The notes under the pieces are model-generated. The model was not told the origin of the DNA. It worked only from the letters and a program-made list of their open reading frames with translations, and searched no databases. Shown here piece after piece: positions 49,942 through 58,484 of a DNA stretch of 64,000 nucleotides. This DNA is from Allobosea sp. LC85 (GTDB lineage Bacteria > Pseudomonadota > Alphaproteobacteria > Rhizobiales > Beijerinckiaceae). Location: assembly GCF_000735605.1 (NCBI RefSeq), contig NZ_JPKG01000022.1, positions 29,818-93,817 of the forward strand. Direction: 5' to 3'. The translations under genes were made by a program, and so were the position numbers. Within the stretch, counting starts at the first letter, position 1. Each line of letters starts with the position of its first letter.

Positions 49942-50748
49942 TCAGGGCCTCTTCCGCGCTGGCGGCTGATCGCCTTCCAGGCTCTTCTTCAGGGCTTCAA
50001 ACAGGTTGACGACATTCCCTGGCTGCTCGGTCTCGCTGTCTCGCCGCAGCTTGCCCTTGCGCCGCTTCTTCGAGGCGATGAGCTTCAGCAGGTGCTCCTG
50101 GACGGGATCCTTCACCATGTCCGGCGACCAGGGTCTGGTCCGTTCCTTCACCAGCTTCTTAGCAAGCTGCAACAGGCCACTGTCGGGGCTCGTCTTTTCG
50201 ATCTCGGCAAAATAGGGCTTGGCGTCGCGTACCTCATCGCCGTAGCGCAATGTCCAGGCGATGATGCCTCGCTCGCGCGCCTCGAGCATCACCGCTCGCT
50301 CGCGGCGATAGAGGACGACGCGCGAGATCCCAGCCACCTTGCTGGAGGCCATCGCTTCGCGAATGACCGCGAAGGCTTCCTCGCCGATCTCGTCATCCGG
50401 CAGCAGATAATGGGGCTTGTCGAGATAGGACCACTCGATTGTCTCGCGCGGGACGAACATCTCGATGTCGATCGTGCGGGTGCTCTCAAGCGCGAGATCA
50501 TCGAGCTCTTCGTCTTCGAGCAGGACGTAGTCGTCTTCCCCCCTGGCATAGCCCTTGATCTCGTCAGCCTCGCGGACCGGCTTGCCAGTCCCGGCATCGA
50601 CATAGCGACTGACGACGCGATGACCGGTGGCGCGATTCAACGTGTGAAACCGGACCTTCTCGCTCTCCGTCGTCGCCGGCATCATCGCGACCGGGCAGGT
50701 CACCAACGAGAGCTTCAGGTAGCCCTTCCAGAAGGGGCGAGGGGGCAT
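49942..50748 (-). CDS. ku: Ku protein (NHEJ DNA-end-binding), copy 1
   Basis: A 268-residue bacterial Ku. It forms a ring that threads onto double-strand ends and recruits LigD. Family landmarks are FWKGYLKLSLVTCPVAM, VRFHTLNRATGHRVVSRYVD, EIKGYARGEDDYVLLEDEEL, IEWSYLDKPHYLLPD and a Lys/Arg-rich C-terminal extension after residue 225 (KLIASKKRRKGKLR) typical of Ku tails. It is divergent from a second Ku gene 98 bases away. The two are clearly related but distinct, which suggests a heteromeric or condition-specific pair as known in rhizobia. Confidence 0.96.
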   Translation of the reverse strand: MPPRPFWKGYLKLSLVTCPVAMMPATTESEKVRFHTLNRATGHRVVSRYVDAGTGKPVREADEIKGYARGEDDYVLLEDEELDDLALESTRTIDIEMFVPRETIEWSYLDKPHYLLPDDEIGEEAFAVIREAMASSKVAGISRVVLYRRERAVMLEARERGIIAWTLRYGDEVRDAKPYFAEIEKTSPDSGLLQLAKKLVKERTRPWSPDMVKDPVQEHLLKLIASKKRRKGKLRRDSETEQPGNVVNLFEALKKSLEGDQPPARKRP

Positions 50749-50778
50749 GACACGACTCCACGTGACGCACTGCGATTC

Positions 50779-50803
50779 AATGCGCTGGAACGCTTGTGGT
50801 TCC
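50779..50803 (-). promoter_or_regulatory. Weak EcfG-type site for ku copy 1
   Basis: On the minus strand GGAAC (50803-50799), 16 bases, CATT (50782-50779), one mismatch in the -10 element. It overlaps the divergent site for ku copy 2; the two -35 elements form GGAAC-N7-GTTCC at 50787-50803. Confidence 0.35.
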
Positions 50804-50812
50804 CGATGCGTT
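50787..50812 (+). promoter_or_regulatory. EcfG-type promoter of ku copy 2
   Basis: GGAAC (50787-50791), 17 bases, CGTT (50809-50812): a full match to the EcfG consensus. The ku copy 2 start codon at 50847 is 34 bases downstream. Confidence 0.72.
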
Positions 50813-50846
50813 GAGTCCGATGTTGCGGGTGAGTGGAGTGAGGGTG

Positions 50847-51680
50847 ATGGCGGCGATCCGCGCGAACTGGAAGGGTTATCTCAAGATCGGCGAATTGAGC
50901 TGTCCGGTTGCGCTCTATACCGGCGCCTCGACATCGGAGCGGGTCTCCTTCCACACCATCAACCGGGCGACCGGGCATCGCGTCCGGCGTGAGTTCATCG
51001 ACGCGGAGACGGGCGATCTGGTCGAGCGCGACGAGCAGGTCAAAGGATTCGAGGTCGACAAGGACAGTTATGTGATGGTCGAGCCCGAGGAGGTCGCAAA
51101 GGCGATCCCCGAGAGCAACAAGATCCTGGCCGTCGGAGCCTTCATCGCCAGCAACGACATCGATACGCTCTATTTCGACAAGCCCTACTATCTGGCCCCG
51201 GCCGGGCCGGTGGAAAACGAGGCCTTTGCCGTCATTCGCGAGGCCATGCGGGCGGGGAATGTCGCCGCGCTCGCTCATGCCGTGCTGTTCCGGCGCTATC
51301 GTGGCCTGATGATCCGGGCCCATGGACTCGGAATGGTCGCTCATACGCTCAGCTTCGACTACGAGATCCGCTCCGCCAGGGACGTCTTCGGCGGCATCCC
51401 GGCGCGAAAAATCCAGCCGGAAATGTTGAAGCTCGCCAGGCACATCATCGAGACCAAACGCGGGACATTCGATCCGGCGGCATTCGACGATCGCTACGAG
51501 GCTGCCATCGCCGAACTGGTCAAGGCGAAGCTGGAGGGCCGGTCGGTCAGGCGGAAGAAGGCCCCGGCCACGGCCAAGGTGGTCGACCTGATGGAAGCAT
51601 TGCGCGCCAGTGCCGGAGTCAAGACGCGTGCCAAACCTGCTGCAAAACGTTCGGCCGCACATCAGCGAAAGGCTGGTTGA
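50847..51680 (+). CDS. ku: Ku protein (NHEJ DNA-end-binding), copy 2
   Basis: A 277-residue bacterial Ku starting MAAIRANWKGYLKIGELSCP at ATG 50847. Landmarks are VSFHTINRATGHRVRREFID, QVKGFEVDKDSYVMVEPEEV, IDTLYFDKPYYLAPAGPV and GLGMVAHTLSFDYEIR. The C-terminal extension (RSVRRKKAPATAKVVDL; TRAKPAAKRSAAHQRKAG) is basic. A full EcfG-type promoter match precedes it, so expression under starvation or heat is likely. It is divergent from ku copy 1. Confidence 0.96.
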   Translation: MAAIRANWKGYLKIGELSCPVALYTGASTSERVSFHTINRATGHRVRREFIDAETGDLVERDEQVKGFEVDKDSYVMVEPEEVAKAIPESNKILAVGAFIASNDIDTLYFDKPYYLAPAGPVENEAFAVIREAMRAGNVAALAHAVLFRRYRGLMIRAHGLGMVAHTLSFDYEIRSARDVFGGIPARKIQPEMLKLARHIIETKRGTFDPAAFDDRYEAAIAELVKAKLEGRSVRRKKAPATAKVVDLMEALRASAGVKTRAKPAAKRSAAHQRKAG

Positions 51681-51872
51681 TCGGCACTGCGAGGGTTGGG
51701 TACGGTGAACCATCGTCACTGTACTGGCATTCTTGTGCTGCAAGCCTCCGCTCGCCTGCCTGATCGGCAGTCCCTTTCCCGCGATACCGAGCTCATCGCA
51801 CAGGACCTGAGCCGGTCATTCGTCGGGCTCAGGGCTGCTTCCCTTCCCGGTAACGTGTTAGGTTCCTGACCG

Positions 51873-52820
51873 ATGGACGAGACGACTCAACAGCTCATCG
51901 AGATGCTTGAGGACTCCCCGGTCCTGGTCGCCCTGTATGACCAGTTCGATCGGCTTCGAAAGGCGAACCGAGCCTTTCGCCAGGCATATTCCATCCACCC
52001 CAACGAGGATCCGACCTGGTCGGAAATCATGCGTCGAAATTTTTCCGCGCAAACGGGGACGGTCGTTCGAACCACGAATTTCGAGGAATGGCTGATCTCG
52101 ACGCAGTCGCGGCGAGGCAAGGTCGGCTACCGCGCATTTGAAACCGATCTGCATGACGGGCGGTGGCTATGGATGAACGAGATGGTCAGCGATGACGGCT
52201 GGATGCTCTGCATCGCAAGCGTCACGACCGATCTGCATTCCGACAAGCGAGCTCTGCGCCAGGACCGGGACAGTGCGGTCAAGGCCTCGTACACGGACGA
52301 GTTGACCGGTGTCGCCAACCGCCGGTTCGTGATGGCCCGGATCGACGACATGCTGCTGCAGAGGCGCCGGGACAGCCGCCTCGCAGGCTGCCTGGCCGTC
52401 CTCGATATCGACCATTTCAAGGCCATCAATGATCGCTTCGGCCATGCGGCCGGGGACGAGATCCTGTGTCGATTTGCCAAGGAGATCCACGCGAATGTCA
52501 GGCGCTCAGACTGCTTTGGCCGGGTCGGCGGCGAGGAGTTCGTCCTGGTCATGCCCAGGACATCGGCAGCCGAGGCAGCGCTCGTCCTGGAGCGCATGCT
52601 CATTCTCGTTCGGGCGATGAAGCCGCTGGGCGGCCATGGCGATTATCGCTGCACCTTCTCGGCCGGTATCGCCGAGACGGATCCGGCGGATGTGTCGCTG
52701 AGCCTGTACTCGCGTGCCGACAAGGCCCTCTATGCCGCCAAGTCACGCGGCCGAAACTGCATTGTCGTGGCCGAGGGTGATGGCGATCGCTCGGCATCGT
52801 CCCAATTGATCGCGCCGTAG
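51873..52820 (+). CDS. Diguanylate cyclase with N-terminal PAS-like domain
   Basis: A 315-residue cytoplasmic protein. An N-terminal PAS-like sensor domain (about residues 10-125; SPVLVALYDQFDRLRKANRA, DLHDGRWLWMNEMVSDDGW) precedes a GGDEF domain. The active site is GGEEF in GRVGGEEFVLVMP, so c-di-GMP synthesis is expected. The inhibitory I-site RxxD is present (RRSD) five residues upstream. Other landmarks are TDELTGVANRRFVM and LDIDHFKAINDRFGHAAGDE. It lies 192 bases after ku copy 2; the gap has no ORF of note. Confidence 0.95.
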   Translation: MDETTQQLIEMLEDSPVLVALYDQFDRLRKANRAFRQAYSIHPNEDPTWSEIMRRNFSAQTGTVVRTTNFEEWLISTQSRRGKVGYRAFETDLHDGRWLWMNEMVSDDGWMLCIASVTTDLHSDKRALRQDRDSAVKASYTDELTGVANRRFVMARIDDMLLQRRRDSRLAGCLAVLDIDHFKAINDRFGHAAGDEILCRFAKEIHANVRRSDCFGRVGGEEFVLVMPRTSAAEAALVLERMLILVRAMKPLGGHGDYRCTFSAGIAETDPADVSLSLYSRADKALYAAKSRGRNCIVVAEGDGDRSASSQLIAP

Positions 52821-52829
52821 GGTACGCAT

Positions 52830-53069
52830 TTGGCCTTGCCGCCGTCGGCCATTGTGAGATCAGCTCTGCGACACCGGGGGCTGCGCGCAGCGGTCGACGC
52901 CGACATCGCGGGATCGCCGATGCTTCCCTCGACGGTTCCCGATACGCTGGAAATGCTGACGGACGATGTCGGGCTCCCCCGCCTCTGCAATTTCCTGATC
53001 ACTCTGCATTTACCGCGTGCCGGAGCGAGGGACACGATGCAGGAGCTGGCCCGGCATATCCGCGAATGA
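52830..53069 (+). CDS. Possible small protein downstream of the diguanylate cyclase
   Basis: A 79-codon ORF from TTG 52830, or 50 codons from ATG 52920. The C-terminal part (TLEMLTDDVGLPRLCNFLIT, RDTMQELARHIRE) could form helices. No ribosome binding site is clear and no family is recognised. It is listed because no other gene fills the 335 bases to the next stop codon. Confidence 0.3.
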   Translation: MALPPSAIVRSALRHRGLRAAVDADIAGSPMLPSTVPDTLEMLTDDVGLPRLCNFLITLHLPRAGARDTMQELARHIRE

Positions 53070-53155
53070 TACGGCCGATGAGCTGTATCGGCCGCGATCT
53101 TCGCAAAGGTTAGCTGGATCGGTGCGCCGGAGCAGCGACAGCGCAGCCCGACTCG

Positions 53156-53890
53156 CTACGGCCTCAGGGCGACGGCCAGATCAGGCCGGTCGGTGGTGAA
53201 GGCGCTCACGCCTGCGGCGAAGGCCTGCCGGATATCCGCCTCCTCATGCACGGCAAAGAGCCCGTAGCGGATCGCCTCACGGCGGCAGGTTTCGGCATCG
53301 CTGCCCTGGGCTTGCGATATGCGCACCGCAATTTCCGGGACACCAGCGATGCGAGCCTTTCGGCACAAGGCGCCGAGGTCTCGCGTCGGCGCGGCGAGAA
53401 TCTTTTCGGCAATCAGCCAGATCAAGGGTGTCGCTGGCGTCAGGCTGGCCAATTCCCCGAGTGTCGCGAGGTCAAACGCGGTGAAGGTCGTCCTGTCGAG
53501 CAGGCGCCTTTGCGTGAGCGCTTCGACGATCTGGGTCTCGATCCCCGGATAACGACTGCCATCATGCCGGTTCTTCAGCTCGATGCGCAGCTTGATGCCG
53601 CTCGGCTCGAGAATATCGAGCACCTCGTCAAGGCTTGGAATGGTCTCGTCACTCGTGCGGAGCAACGCCACCTCCCGGATTTCGGCCCAGTCCTTGTCCG
53701 CGATCGCTCCTGCGCCGGCAGAGGTTCGACCGAGCAGCGGATCGTGATGGACGACCAGCACGCCGTCGCGACTGCGATGGATGTCGAACTCGATGAAGTC
53801 GACGGCCATGGCGGCGGAGTTGCGGAAGGCGAGGCGGCTGTTCTCGGGCCAGAGTCTGGCGCCGCCGCGATGAGAGGCGATGTCTGTCAT
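53156..53890 (-). CDS. Glycerophosphodiester phosphodiesterase, copy 1
   Basis: A TIM-barrel GDPD enzyme of about 244 residues that cleaves glycerophosphodiesters to glycerol-3-phosphate and an alcohol. The signature residues are in ASHRGGARLWPENSRLAF, FIEFDIHRSRDGVLVVHHDP (Glu, Asp and His of the metal/acid site) and LRIELKN. It has no signal peptide and so should be cytoplasmic. ATG 53890 was preferred; an in-frame ATG at 53914 is possible. It is divergent from an RpiR gene, with paired palindromes between. A second GDPD gene lies in the operon controlled by that regulator. Confidence 0.92.
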   Translation of the reverse strand: MTDIASHRGGARLWPENSRLAFRNSAAMAVDFIEFDIHRSRDGVLVVHHDPLLGRTSAGAGAIADKDWAEIREVALLRTSDETIPSLDEVLDILEPSGIKLRIELKNRHDGSRYPGIETQIVEALTQRRLLDRTTFTAFDLATLGELASLTPATPLIWLIAEKILAAPTRDLGALCRKARIAGVPEIAVRISQAQGSDAETCRREAIRYGLFAVHEEADIRQAFAAGVSAFTTDRPDLAVALRP

Positions 53891-53921
53891 GTCACCGTCA
53901 TAGTGCAAGGGCATTTCTGCG

Positions 53922-53967
53922 ATGCAAGATAAGTTGCGATATCCTGATTTGGCAATTTATCTTGCAT
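53922..53967. promoter_or_regulatory. Paired RpiR operator candidates
   Basis: Two GCAA-N6-TTGC palindromes, GCAAGATAAGTTGC (53924-53937) and GCAATTTATCTTGC (53952-53965), have centres 28 bp apart. They are inverted copies of each other, so the whole region forms an inverted repeat with 16-bp arms and one mismatch. They lie between the divergent GDPD and RpiR genes. Confidence 0.65.
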
Positions 53968-54012
53968 AACGTCGAAGACCTTGTCTACCTTCGGCAGCCT
54001 GGGGAGAGATCC

Positions 54013-54852
54013 ATGAGCCTGACGGAGCTAATCGCGGCGCGCCGGGATGAATTGACGGAAGCCGACCGGCGGTTGATCGAGGTTCTTCTGGCTGATCGGG
54101 CAGCCGGCAGTTTCCTGCCGGCGCATAAGGTTGCGGGGCAGGCGGGGGTGCATCCCTCGACCGCGGGCCGGCTCGCCCGCAAGCTCGGCTTTGCCTCCTA
54201 TCGCGACATGCGCGGCGCGTTGCAGGATGCGGTTGTGGCCGATCTCGACGCGTCGGTTCGTGTCAAGCGCCGGCTTAGCCGTGTCCGCGGGACCTCCCTT
54301 CTGGGCTCTGTCATAGATGGCGAGATCCGCGCCCTGAACACGCTGGCTGCGCAGGTTTCGGATGCCGACATCATTACGGCTGCCGGTCTGCTGCGCGACG
54401 CCGGGCGGATCCTGGTGGTCGGCGAAGGGCATGCGAGCAGCCTTGCCGATCTGTTCGTGCGGCGTCTCGTGCGGTCCGGCTACCGGGCGGCAGTGGTCGC
54501 CCATGCCGACTGGCAGGCGGCCGACCAATTGCTCGGCCTCGCCGCCGGTGATGTCGTCGTCGCCCTTGTCTTTCGCCACGAGAGTCCGGCGGCAGCGCGG
54601 ATCATCGCCTATGCGCAAGGCATCGGTGCCGGAACGCTCTTGATCACGGACAGGCGCACGGGTGTGCCGGCATGCGACGCGCAACTCGTCGCCGACCGTG
54701 GCGAGCAGGGCGAGTTCCATTCGCTCACCGTCCCGATGGCGATCTGCAACACGCTGATCCTCGAATTGTCGCGCACCGATCGTGGCCGCTCGCTCAAGAC
54801 CCTGGCGAAGGTCGAGACGCTGCAGCGGATGTTTCGCGGAAAGCCGGGATAG
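54013..54852 (+). CDS. MurR/RpiR-family transcriptional regulator
   Basis: A 279-residue regulator starting at ATG 54013 after GGGGAGAG. The helix-turn-helix domain is N-terminal (LTEADRRLIEVLLADRAAG, AGQAGVHPSTAGRLARKLGF). The SIS domain covers about residues 120-255 (RILVVGEGHASSLADLFVRR, GDVVVALVFRHESPAAARI, GTLLITDRRTGVPA). It lies between a divergent GDPD gene and a Dpp-type importer with a second GDPD. It probably senses a phosphorylated product such as glycerol-3-phosphate or a related ester and controls both directions through the paired palindromes. Confidence 0.92.
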   Translation: MSLTELIAARRDELTEADRRLIEVLLADRAAGSFLPAHKVAGQAGVHPSTAGRLARKLGFASYRDMRGALQDAVVADLDASVRVKRRLSRVRGTSLLGSVIDGEIRALNTLAAQVSDADIITAAGLLRDAGRILVVGEGHASSLADLFVRRLVRSGYRAAVVAHADWQAADQLLGLAAGDVVVALVFRHESPAAARIIAYAQGIGAGTLLITDRRTGVPACDAQLVADRGEQGEFHSLTVPMAICNTLILELSRTDRGRSLKTLAKVETLQRMFRGKPG

Positions 54853-54853
54853 A

Positions 54854-54898
54854 GCATCGGCCCGAAAAGTGGATTGCGGTTTTCGGGAAAGCCGATGC
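54854..54898. repeat. Dispersed palindromic repeat, family A (copy 3)
   Basis: GCATCGGC (54854-54861) and GCCGATGC (54891-54898) are perfect outer arms. CCGAAAA (54862-54868) and TTTTCGG (54880-54886) are the inner arms. It lies directly after the RpiR stop codon and 13 bases before a family B copy. Confidence 0.7.
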
Positions 54899-54911
54899 AA
54901 ACACAAAGGGT

Positions 54912-54952
54912 TAGATCATCGGACCGGATACGATTTCCGGTCCGATGATCTA
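54912..54952. repeat. Dispersed palindromic repeat, family B (copy 2, perfect)
   Basis: Perfect 16-bp arms, TAGATCATCGGACCGG (54912-54927) and CCGGTCCGATGATCTA (54937-54952), around ATACGATTT. The right arm is the same as in the copy at 19877-19913. With family A just upstream it forms a composite element before the importer operon and may act as a terminator or mRNA-stabilising structure. Confidence 0.75.
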
Positions 54953-55027
54953 GCGGCTGCGGCCGCGAGAGCTGTCAAACCACTGAACAAGGACCCCCGC
55001 AACGGGGCGCCTGCACGGGAGGATGCA

Positions 55028-56635
55028 ATGACAAGAGCGATGGCACAGAACGCAGGATTTTGGGCGGTGCTTGGCGTGGGGCTGGCTATCGCCGGGCAGT
55101 CGGGTGCTTCGGCGGCAGAGCGGCCCGCCCTCACTGTGGCTGTGAACGAACTTGCGCGCTCGCTCGACCCCGGCGAGAACACGGGCAATGTCGACGTCCG
55201 GGTCTATTACTCGATCTTCGACACGCTGATCCGGCGCGATTTCGCCCATCCGACGGCTGATGGCGGTGCGAAGTTGGTCCCGGGGCTGGCGGAAAGCTGG
55301 TCCTGGTCCACGCCAACGACATTCGAAATGAAGTTGCGCCGCGGTGTCGTCTGCCATGACGGCAGCCCGTTCGATGCCAATGATGTGCTGGCGACTTTCT
55401 CTGCCGACCGTCTCTGGGGTGCGAAGCCCTATTATCCCGACGGCCGCGTTTATTTCGGCAATTTCACCAATGTCGAGAAGGTCGACGACTTCACCGTCAG
55501 GATCACGACGGCCCAGCATGATCCGATCATCGAGCACCGCCTCTCCAGCTACATGTCCTTCGTCATCTGCGACGAAGCCTGGAACAAGTTCAGGACGGAG
55601 GGGGCCGAAGCGAAAACCTGGATGGATCAGGCGGCCAAGGCGTTGCGCTGGAAACCCGTCGGCACGGGCCCCTACAGCTTCGTCGACTACCAGAAGAACG
55701 ATCGGATCGCGCTTGCCGCGTTCGATCGCTATTTCGAGGGCGCGCCGGCGGCGAAATCCATCACCTTCCGCTCGGTTCCCGAGGTCGCAGCCCGTGTTGC
55801 CGGCCTCGTTGCGGGCGATTTCGATATCGCGGTCGAGATTCCGCCGGACCAGTGGGACGGCCTCAAGCGCTACAAGGATGTCTCGCTGAAGACGGAGCCG
55901 CTGGAGAACAGCCATGTGCTCCAGTTCAACACCAGCGATCCGGTGCTGTCCGACAAGAAGTTGCGCCACGCGATGAGCCTGGCGATCGACCGCAAGGGGT
56001 TGATCGACGCGCTCTGGAAGGGCCAGACCTATGCGCCCAACGGCCACCAGTTGCCGAGCTTCGGGCCGATCTATGTCAGGGAGAACAAGGGCTATCCCTA
56101 CGACCCAGCGCTCGCCAAAAAACTCCTCGCCGAGAGCTCCTACAAGGGCCAGGAGATCTCCTACCGGCTGATCCCGAACTACTACCTCTATAATGTCGAG
56201 GCCGCGCAGGTCATCCAGGAGATGTGGCGCGCAGTCGGCATCAATGCGCGCATCGATTTCGTCGACAGCTTCAAGGAGGTCCGCAAGCCGGGCGCCCAGG
56301 TCTTCGCCTGGTCGAACACCTATCGCGTGCCTGATCCTGCGGGCGCGATCCTGACCCTGTGGGGCCCCGATACCGACAACCAGAACACCTGGAAGTTCTA
56401 CGGCGCGAGCGCCGCGTTCAACGGGGCCGCCAGGGACCTGCTCGCCGAGACCGACGAGACCAGGCGCAAGGCGTTGTTCGCGAAGCTGCTCGTTGCCTTC
56501 GAGGACGATATGCCGATGACGATGCTCTACAACCCCGTCACGGGCTATGCGCTTAAGAAGGGCATCAACTGGACGCCGTATAGCCAGTATTACATGGATT
56601 TCCGACCCTCGAACCTGTCGATCGGCGCGAAGTGA
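55028..56635 (+). CDS. ABC transporter substrate-binding protein, family 5
   Basis: A 535-residue periplasmic binding protein starting at ATG 55028 after GGGAGG. A signal peptide runs to about residue 30 (FWAVLGVGLAIAGQSGASAA). Family landmarks are LTVAVNELARSLDPGENTGN, TTFEMKLRRGVVCHDGSPFD, GTGPYSFVDYQKNDRIAL and KKLRHAMSLAIDRKG. Most family-5 proteins bind peptides, but this one is encoded with two GDPD genes and an RpiR regulator, so a glycerophosphodiester ligand is a reasonable guess. Confidence 0.94.
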   Translation: MTRAMAQNAGFWAVLGVGLAIAGQSGASAAERPALTVAVNELARSLDPGENTGNVDVRVYYSIFDTLIRRDFAHPTADGGAKLVPGLAESWSWSTPTTFEMKLRRGVVCHDGSPFDANDVLATFSADRLWGAKPYYPDGRVYFGNFTNVEKVDDFTVRITTAQHDPIIEHRLSSYMSFVICDEAWNKFRTEGAEAKTWMDQAAKALRWKPVGTGPYSFVDYQKNDRIALAAFDRYFEGAPAAKSITFRSVPEVAARVAGLVAGDFDIAVEIPPDQWDGLKRYKDVSLKTEPLENSHVLQFNTSDPVLSDKKLRHAMSLAIDRKGLIDALWKGQTYAPNGHQLPSFGPIYVRENKGYPYDPALAKKLLAESSYKGQEISYRLIPNYYLYNVEAAQVIQEMWRAVGINARIDFVDSFKEVRKPGAQVFAWSNTYRVPDPAGAILTLWGPDTDNQNTWKFYGASAAFNGAARDLLAETDETRRKALFAKLLVAFEDDMPMTMLYNPVTGYALKKGINWTPYSQYYMDFRPSNLSIGAK

Positions 56636-56649
56636 CGGGCGCCCGCCGC

Positions 56650-57495
56650 ATGACGGAAACCGGCGAGGGGAGCGACCCGCTCCTCTCCGTCGAGAATTTG
56701 ACGGTCGGCTTCCGCACCGCCGCCGGCTATTCGGACATCCTCCATTCCGTCTCGTTCTCGGTGCGCCGCGGCGCCACGACATGCGTCGTCGGCGAGAGCG
56801 GCAGCGGCAAGAGCGTCTCCTGCCAGGCCGTGCTCGGCTTGCTGCCGCGGAACGGCCGTCACGTCGGCGGGCGCATCCTCTTCGAGGGGCGCGATCTCGC
56901 CTTGGCCAGCGAGAGCGAGCTGGAGACGATCCGTGGGCGCGGCATCGGCATGGTGTTCCAGGATCCGCTCGGCTCGCTCAATCCGCTGCATACGGTCGGC
57001 ACGCAACTGCGCGAGACCTTGCGGCTGCACACTTCGCTTTCCGAGCCGCAACGCCGGGCGCGGGCGCTCGAGCTGTTGCGGATGGTCGGTATCCCTGAAC
57101 CTGCACAGCGGCTCGCATCCTATGTCCATCAGTTCTCCGGCGGCATGGCCCAGCGTGTGATGATCGCGATGGCGCTGGCCTGCGAGCCGCGCCTGCTGAT
57201 CGCCGACGAGCCGACGACGGCGCTCGACGTGACGATCCAGGCGCAGATCCTCGACCTGCTCAACCGGCTCAAGGCCGAGCTTGGCATGGCGATCCTGTTC
57301 GTCACCCATGATCTCGGGGTCGTCGCAGAGATGGCCGACGACGTCGTCGTGATGCGCCATGGCCGCGTGGTCGAGGCGGGGCCGGCGGAGCGCGTGCTGC
57401 ATGCGCCGGAAGCGCTCTATACGCGTGAGCTTCTGGCGGCCATGCCGCGCCTCGACGTTACCGCGCCGGTCTATCGCGAGCGGGTTGCGTCATGA
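56650..57495 (+). CDS. ABC transporter ATPase (DppD type)
   Basis: A 281-residue ATPase (287 if GTG 56632 is the start). Walker A is [14 protein letters not shown], followed by the Q-loop [17 protein letters not shown], the signature [15 protein letters not shown], Walker [14 protein letters not shown] and the switch FVTHDLGVV. It forms one of two ATP-binding subunits of the importer. Its stop overlaps the start of the DppF-type gene by four bases. Neither start has a strong ribosome binding site, so translation may be coupled to the binding-protein gene. Confidence 0.93.
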   Translation: MTETGEGSDPLLSVENLTVGFRTAAGYSDILHSVSFSVRRGATTCVVGESGSGKSVSCQAVLGLLPRNGRHVGGRILFEGRDLALASESELETIRGRGIGMVFQDPLGSLNPLHTVGTQLRETLRLHTSLSEPQRRARALELLRMVGIPEPAQRLASYVHQFSGGMAQRVMIAMALACEPRLLIADEPTTALDVTIQAQILDLLNRLKAELGMAILFVTHDLGVVAEMADDVVVMRHGRVVEAGPAERVLHAPEALYTRELLAAMPRLDVTAPVYRERVAS

Positions 57496-58484
57496 GCGGA
57501 CTGCCGGAGCCGCTGCTGCGGGTCTCGAAGCTGCGCCGTCATTTCGGCGGCGGCCGTTCCTTCTTTCGGTCCCAGCGGACGATCCGCGCCGTCGAAGATG
57601 TCTCACTCACGCTGCGGGTCGGCGAGACGCTCGGCCTTGTCGGGGAATCGGGCTGCGGCAAGTCCACGACCGGCCGGATGATCGTCGGGCTCGAACGCCC
57701 CAGCGGCGGCGAGATCGTCTTCAAGGGGCGTGACCTCACCGGATTGAGTCCAGGCGACTGGCAGCGACAGCGCCGCGACATCCAGATGATCTTCCAGAAT
57801 CCGCAATCGGCCCTCGATCCGCGGCTGAGCATCGGCCGGCAGATCCGCGAACCGCTCGACCTGCACGAGATCGGGGACCGGGCTGGTCGCGATGCCGAGG
57901 TCGCGCGCCTGATGCAGGCGGTGGCCCTCCCGCCTGAAGCGGCCGGACACTTTCCCCATCAGATCAGTGGCGGCCAGGCGCAACGCGTCGTCATCGCCCG
58001 CGCGCTGGCGATGAAGCCCAGCCTGATCGTCTGCGATGAACCGGTCTCGGCGCTCGACGTTTCCGTTCAGTCGAAAGTGACGGAGCTCCTGCAGGACCTG
58101 CAGGAGCGGCTCGACATCGCCTATCTCTTCATCTCCCACGACCTGCGCGTCGTGAAGAAGCTCTCGCACCGCATCGCCGTGATGTATCTCGGCCAGATCG
58201 TCGAGGAAGGGCCGACCGATCCGGTCTACCGGCAGCCGCTGCACCCCTACACCATGGCGCTTCTGGCCGCGATTCCCGATCTCTCCGCGCCCAGGCCCGC
58301 CCGATCGGCCCGGCTCGCGGGCGACCCTCCGTCGCCTGCCAAGCCGCCGCCGGGCTGTCATTTCCACACCCGCTGTCCCTATGCCCGCCCGCGCTGCTCC
58401 GCCGAGATGCCGGTGCTGCGGGAGGTCGAGGGCGGCCGCAGCGTCCGCTGCCATTTCGCCGAAGAATTGAGGGCAGCATCGTGA
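57492..58484 (+). CDS. ABC transporter ATPase (DppF type)
   Basis: A 330-residue ATPase. Walker A is LVGESGCGKSTTGRM, the Q-loop QMIFQNPQSALDPRLSIG, the signature ISGGQAQRVVIARAL and Walker B LIVCDEPVSALDV. The C-terminal OppD/DppF extension includes the Cys-containing stretch CHFHTRCPYARPRCSAEMP, which in some relatives binds an iron-sulfur cluster. It is the partner of the DppD-type ATPase. Its stop overlaps the GDPD gene start by four bases. Confidence 0.95.
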   Translation: MSGLPEPLLRVSKLRRHFGGGRSFFRSQRTIRAVEDVSLTLRVGETLGLVGESGCGKSTTGRMIVGLERPSGGEIVFKGRDLTGLSPGDWQRQRRDIQMIFQNPQSALDPRLSIGRQIREPLDLHEIGDRAGRDAEVARLMQAVALPPEAAGHFPHQISGGQAQRVVIARALAMKPSLIVCDEPVSALDVSVQSKVTELLQDLQERLDIAYLFISHDLRVVKKLSHRIAVMYLGQIVEEGPTDPVYRQPLHPYTMALLAAIPDLSAPRPARSARLAGDPPSPAKPPPGCHFHTRCPYARPRCSAEMPVLREVEGGRSVRCHFAEELRAAS

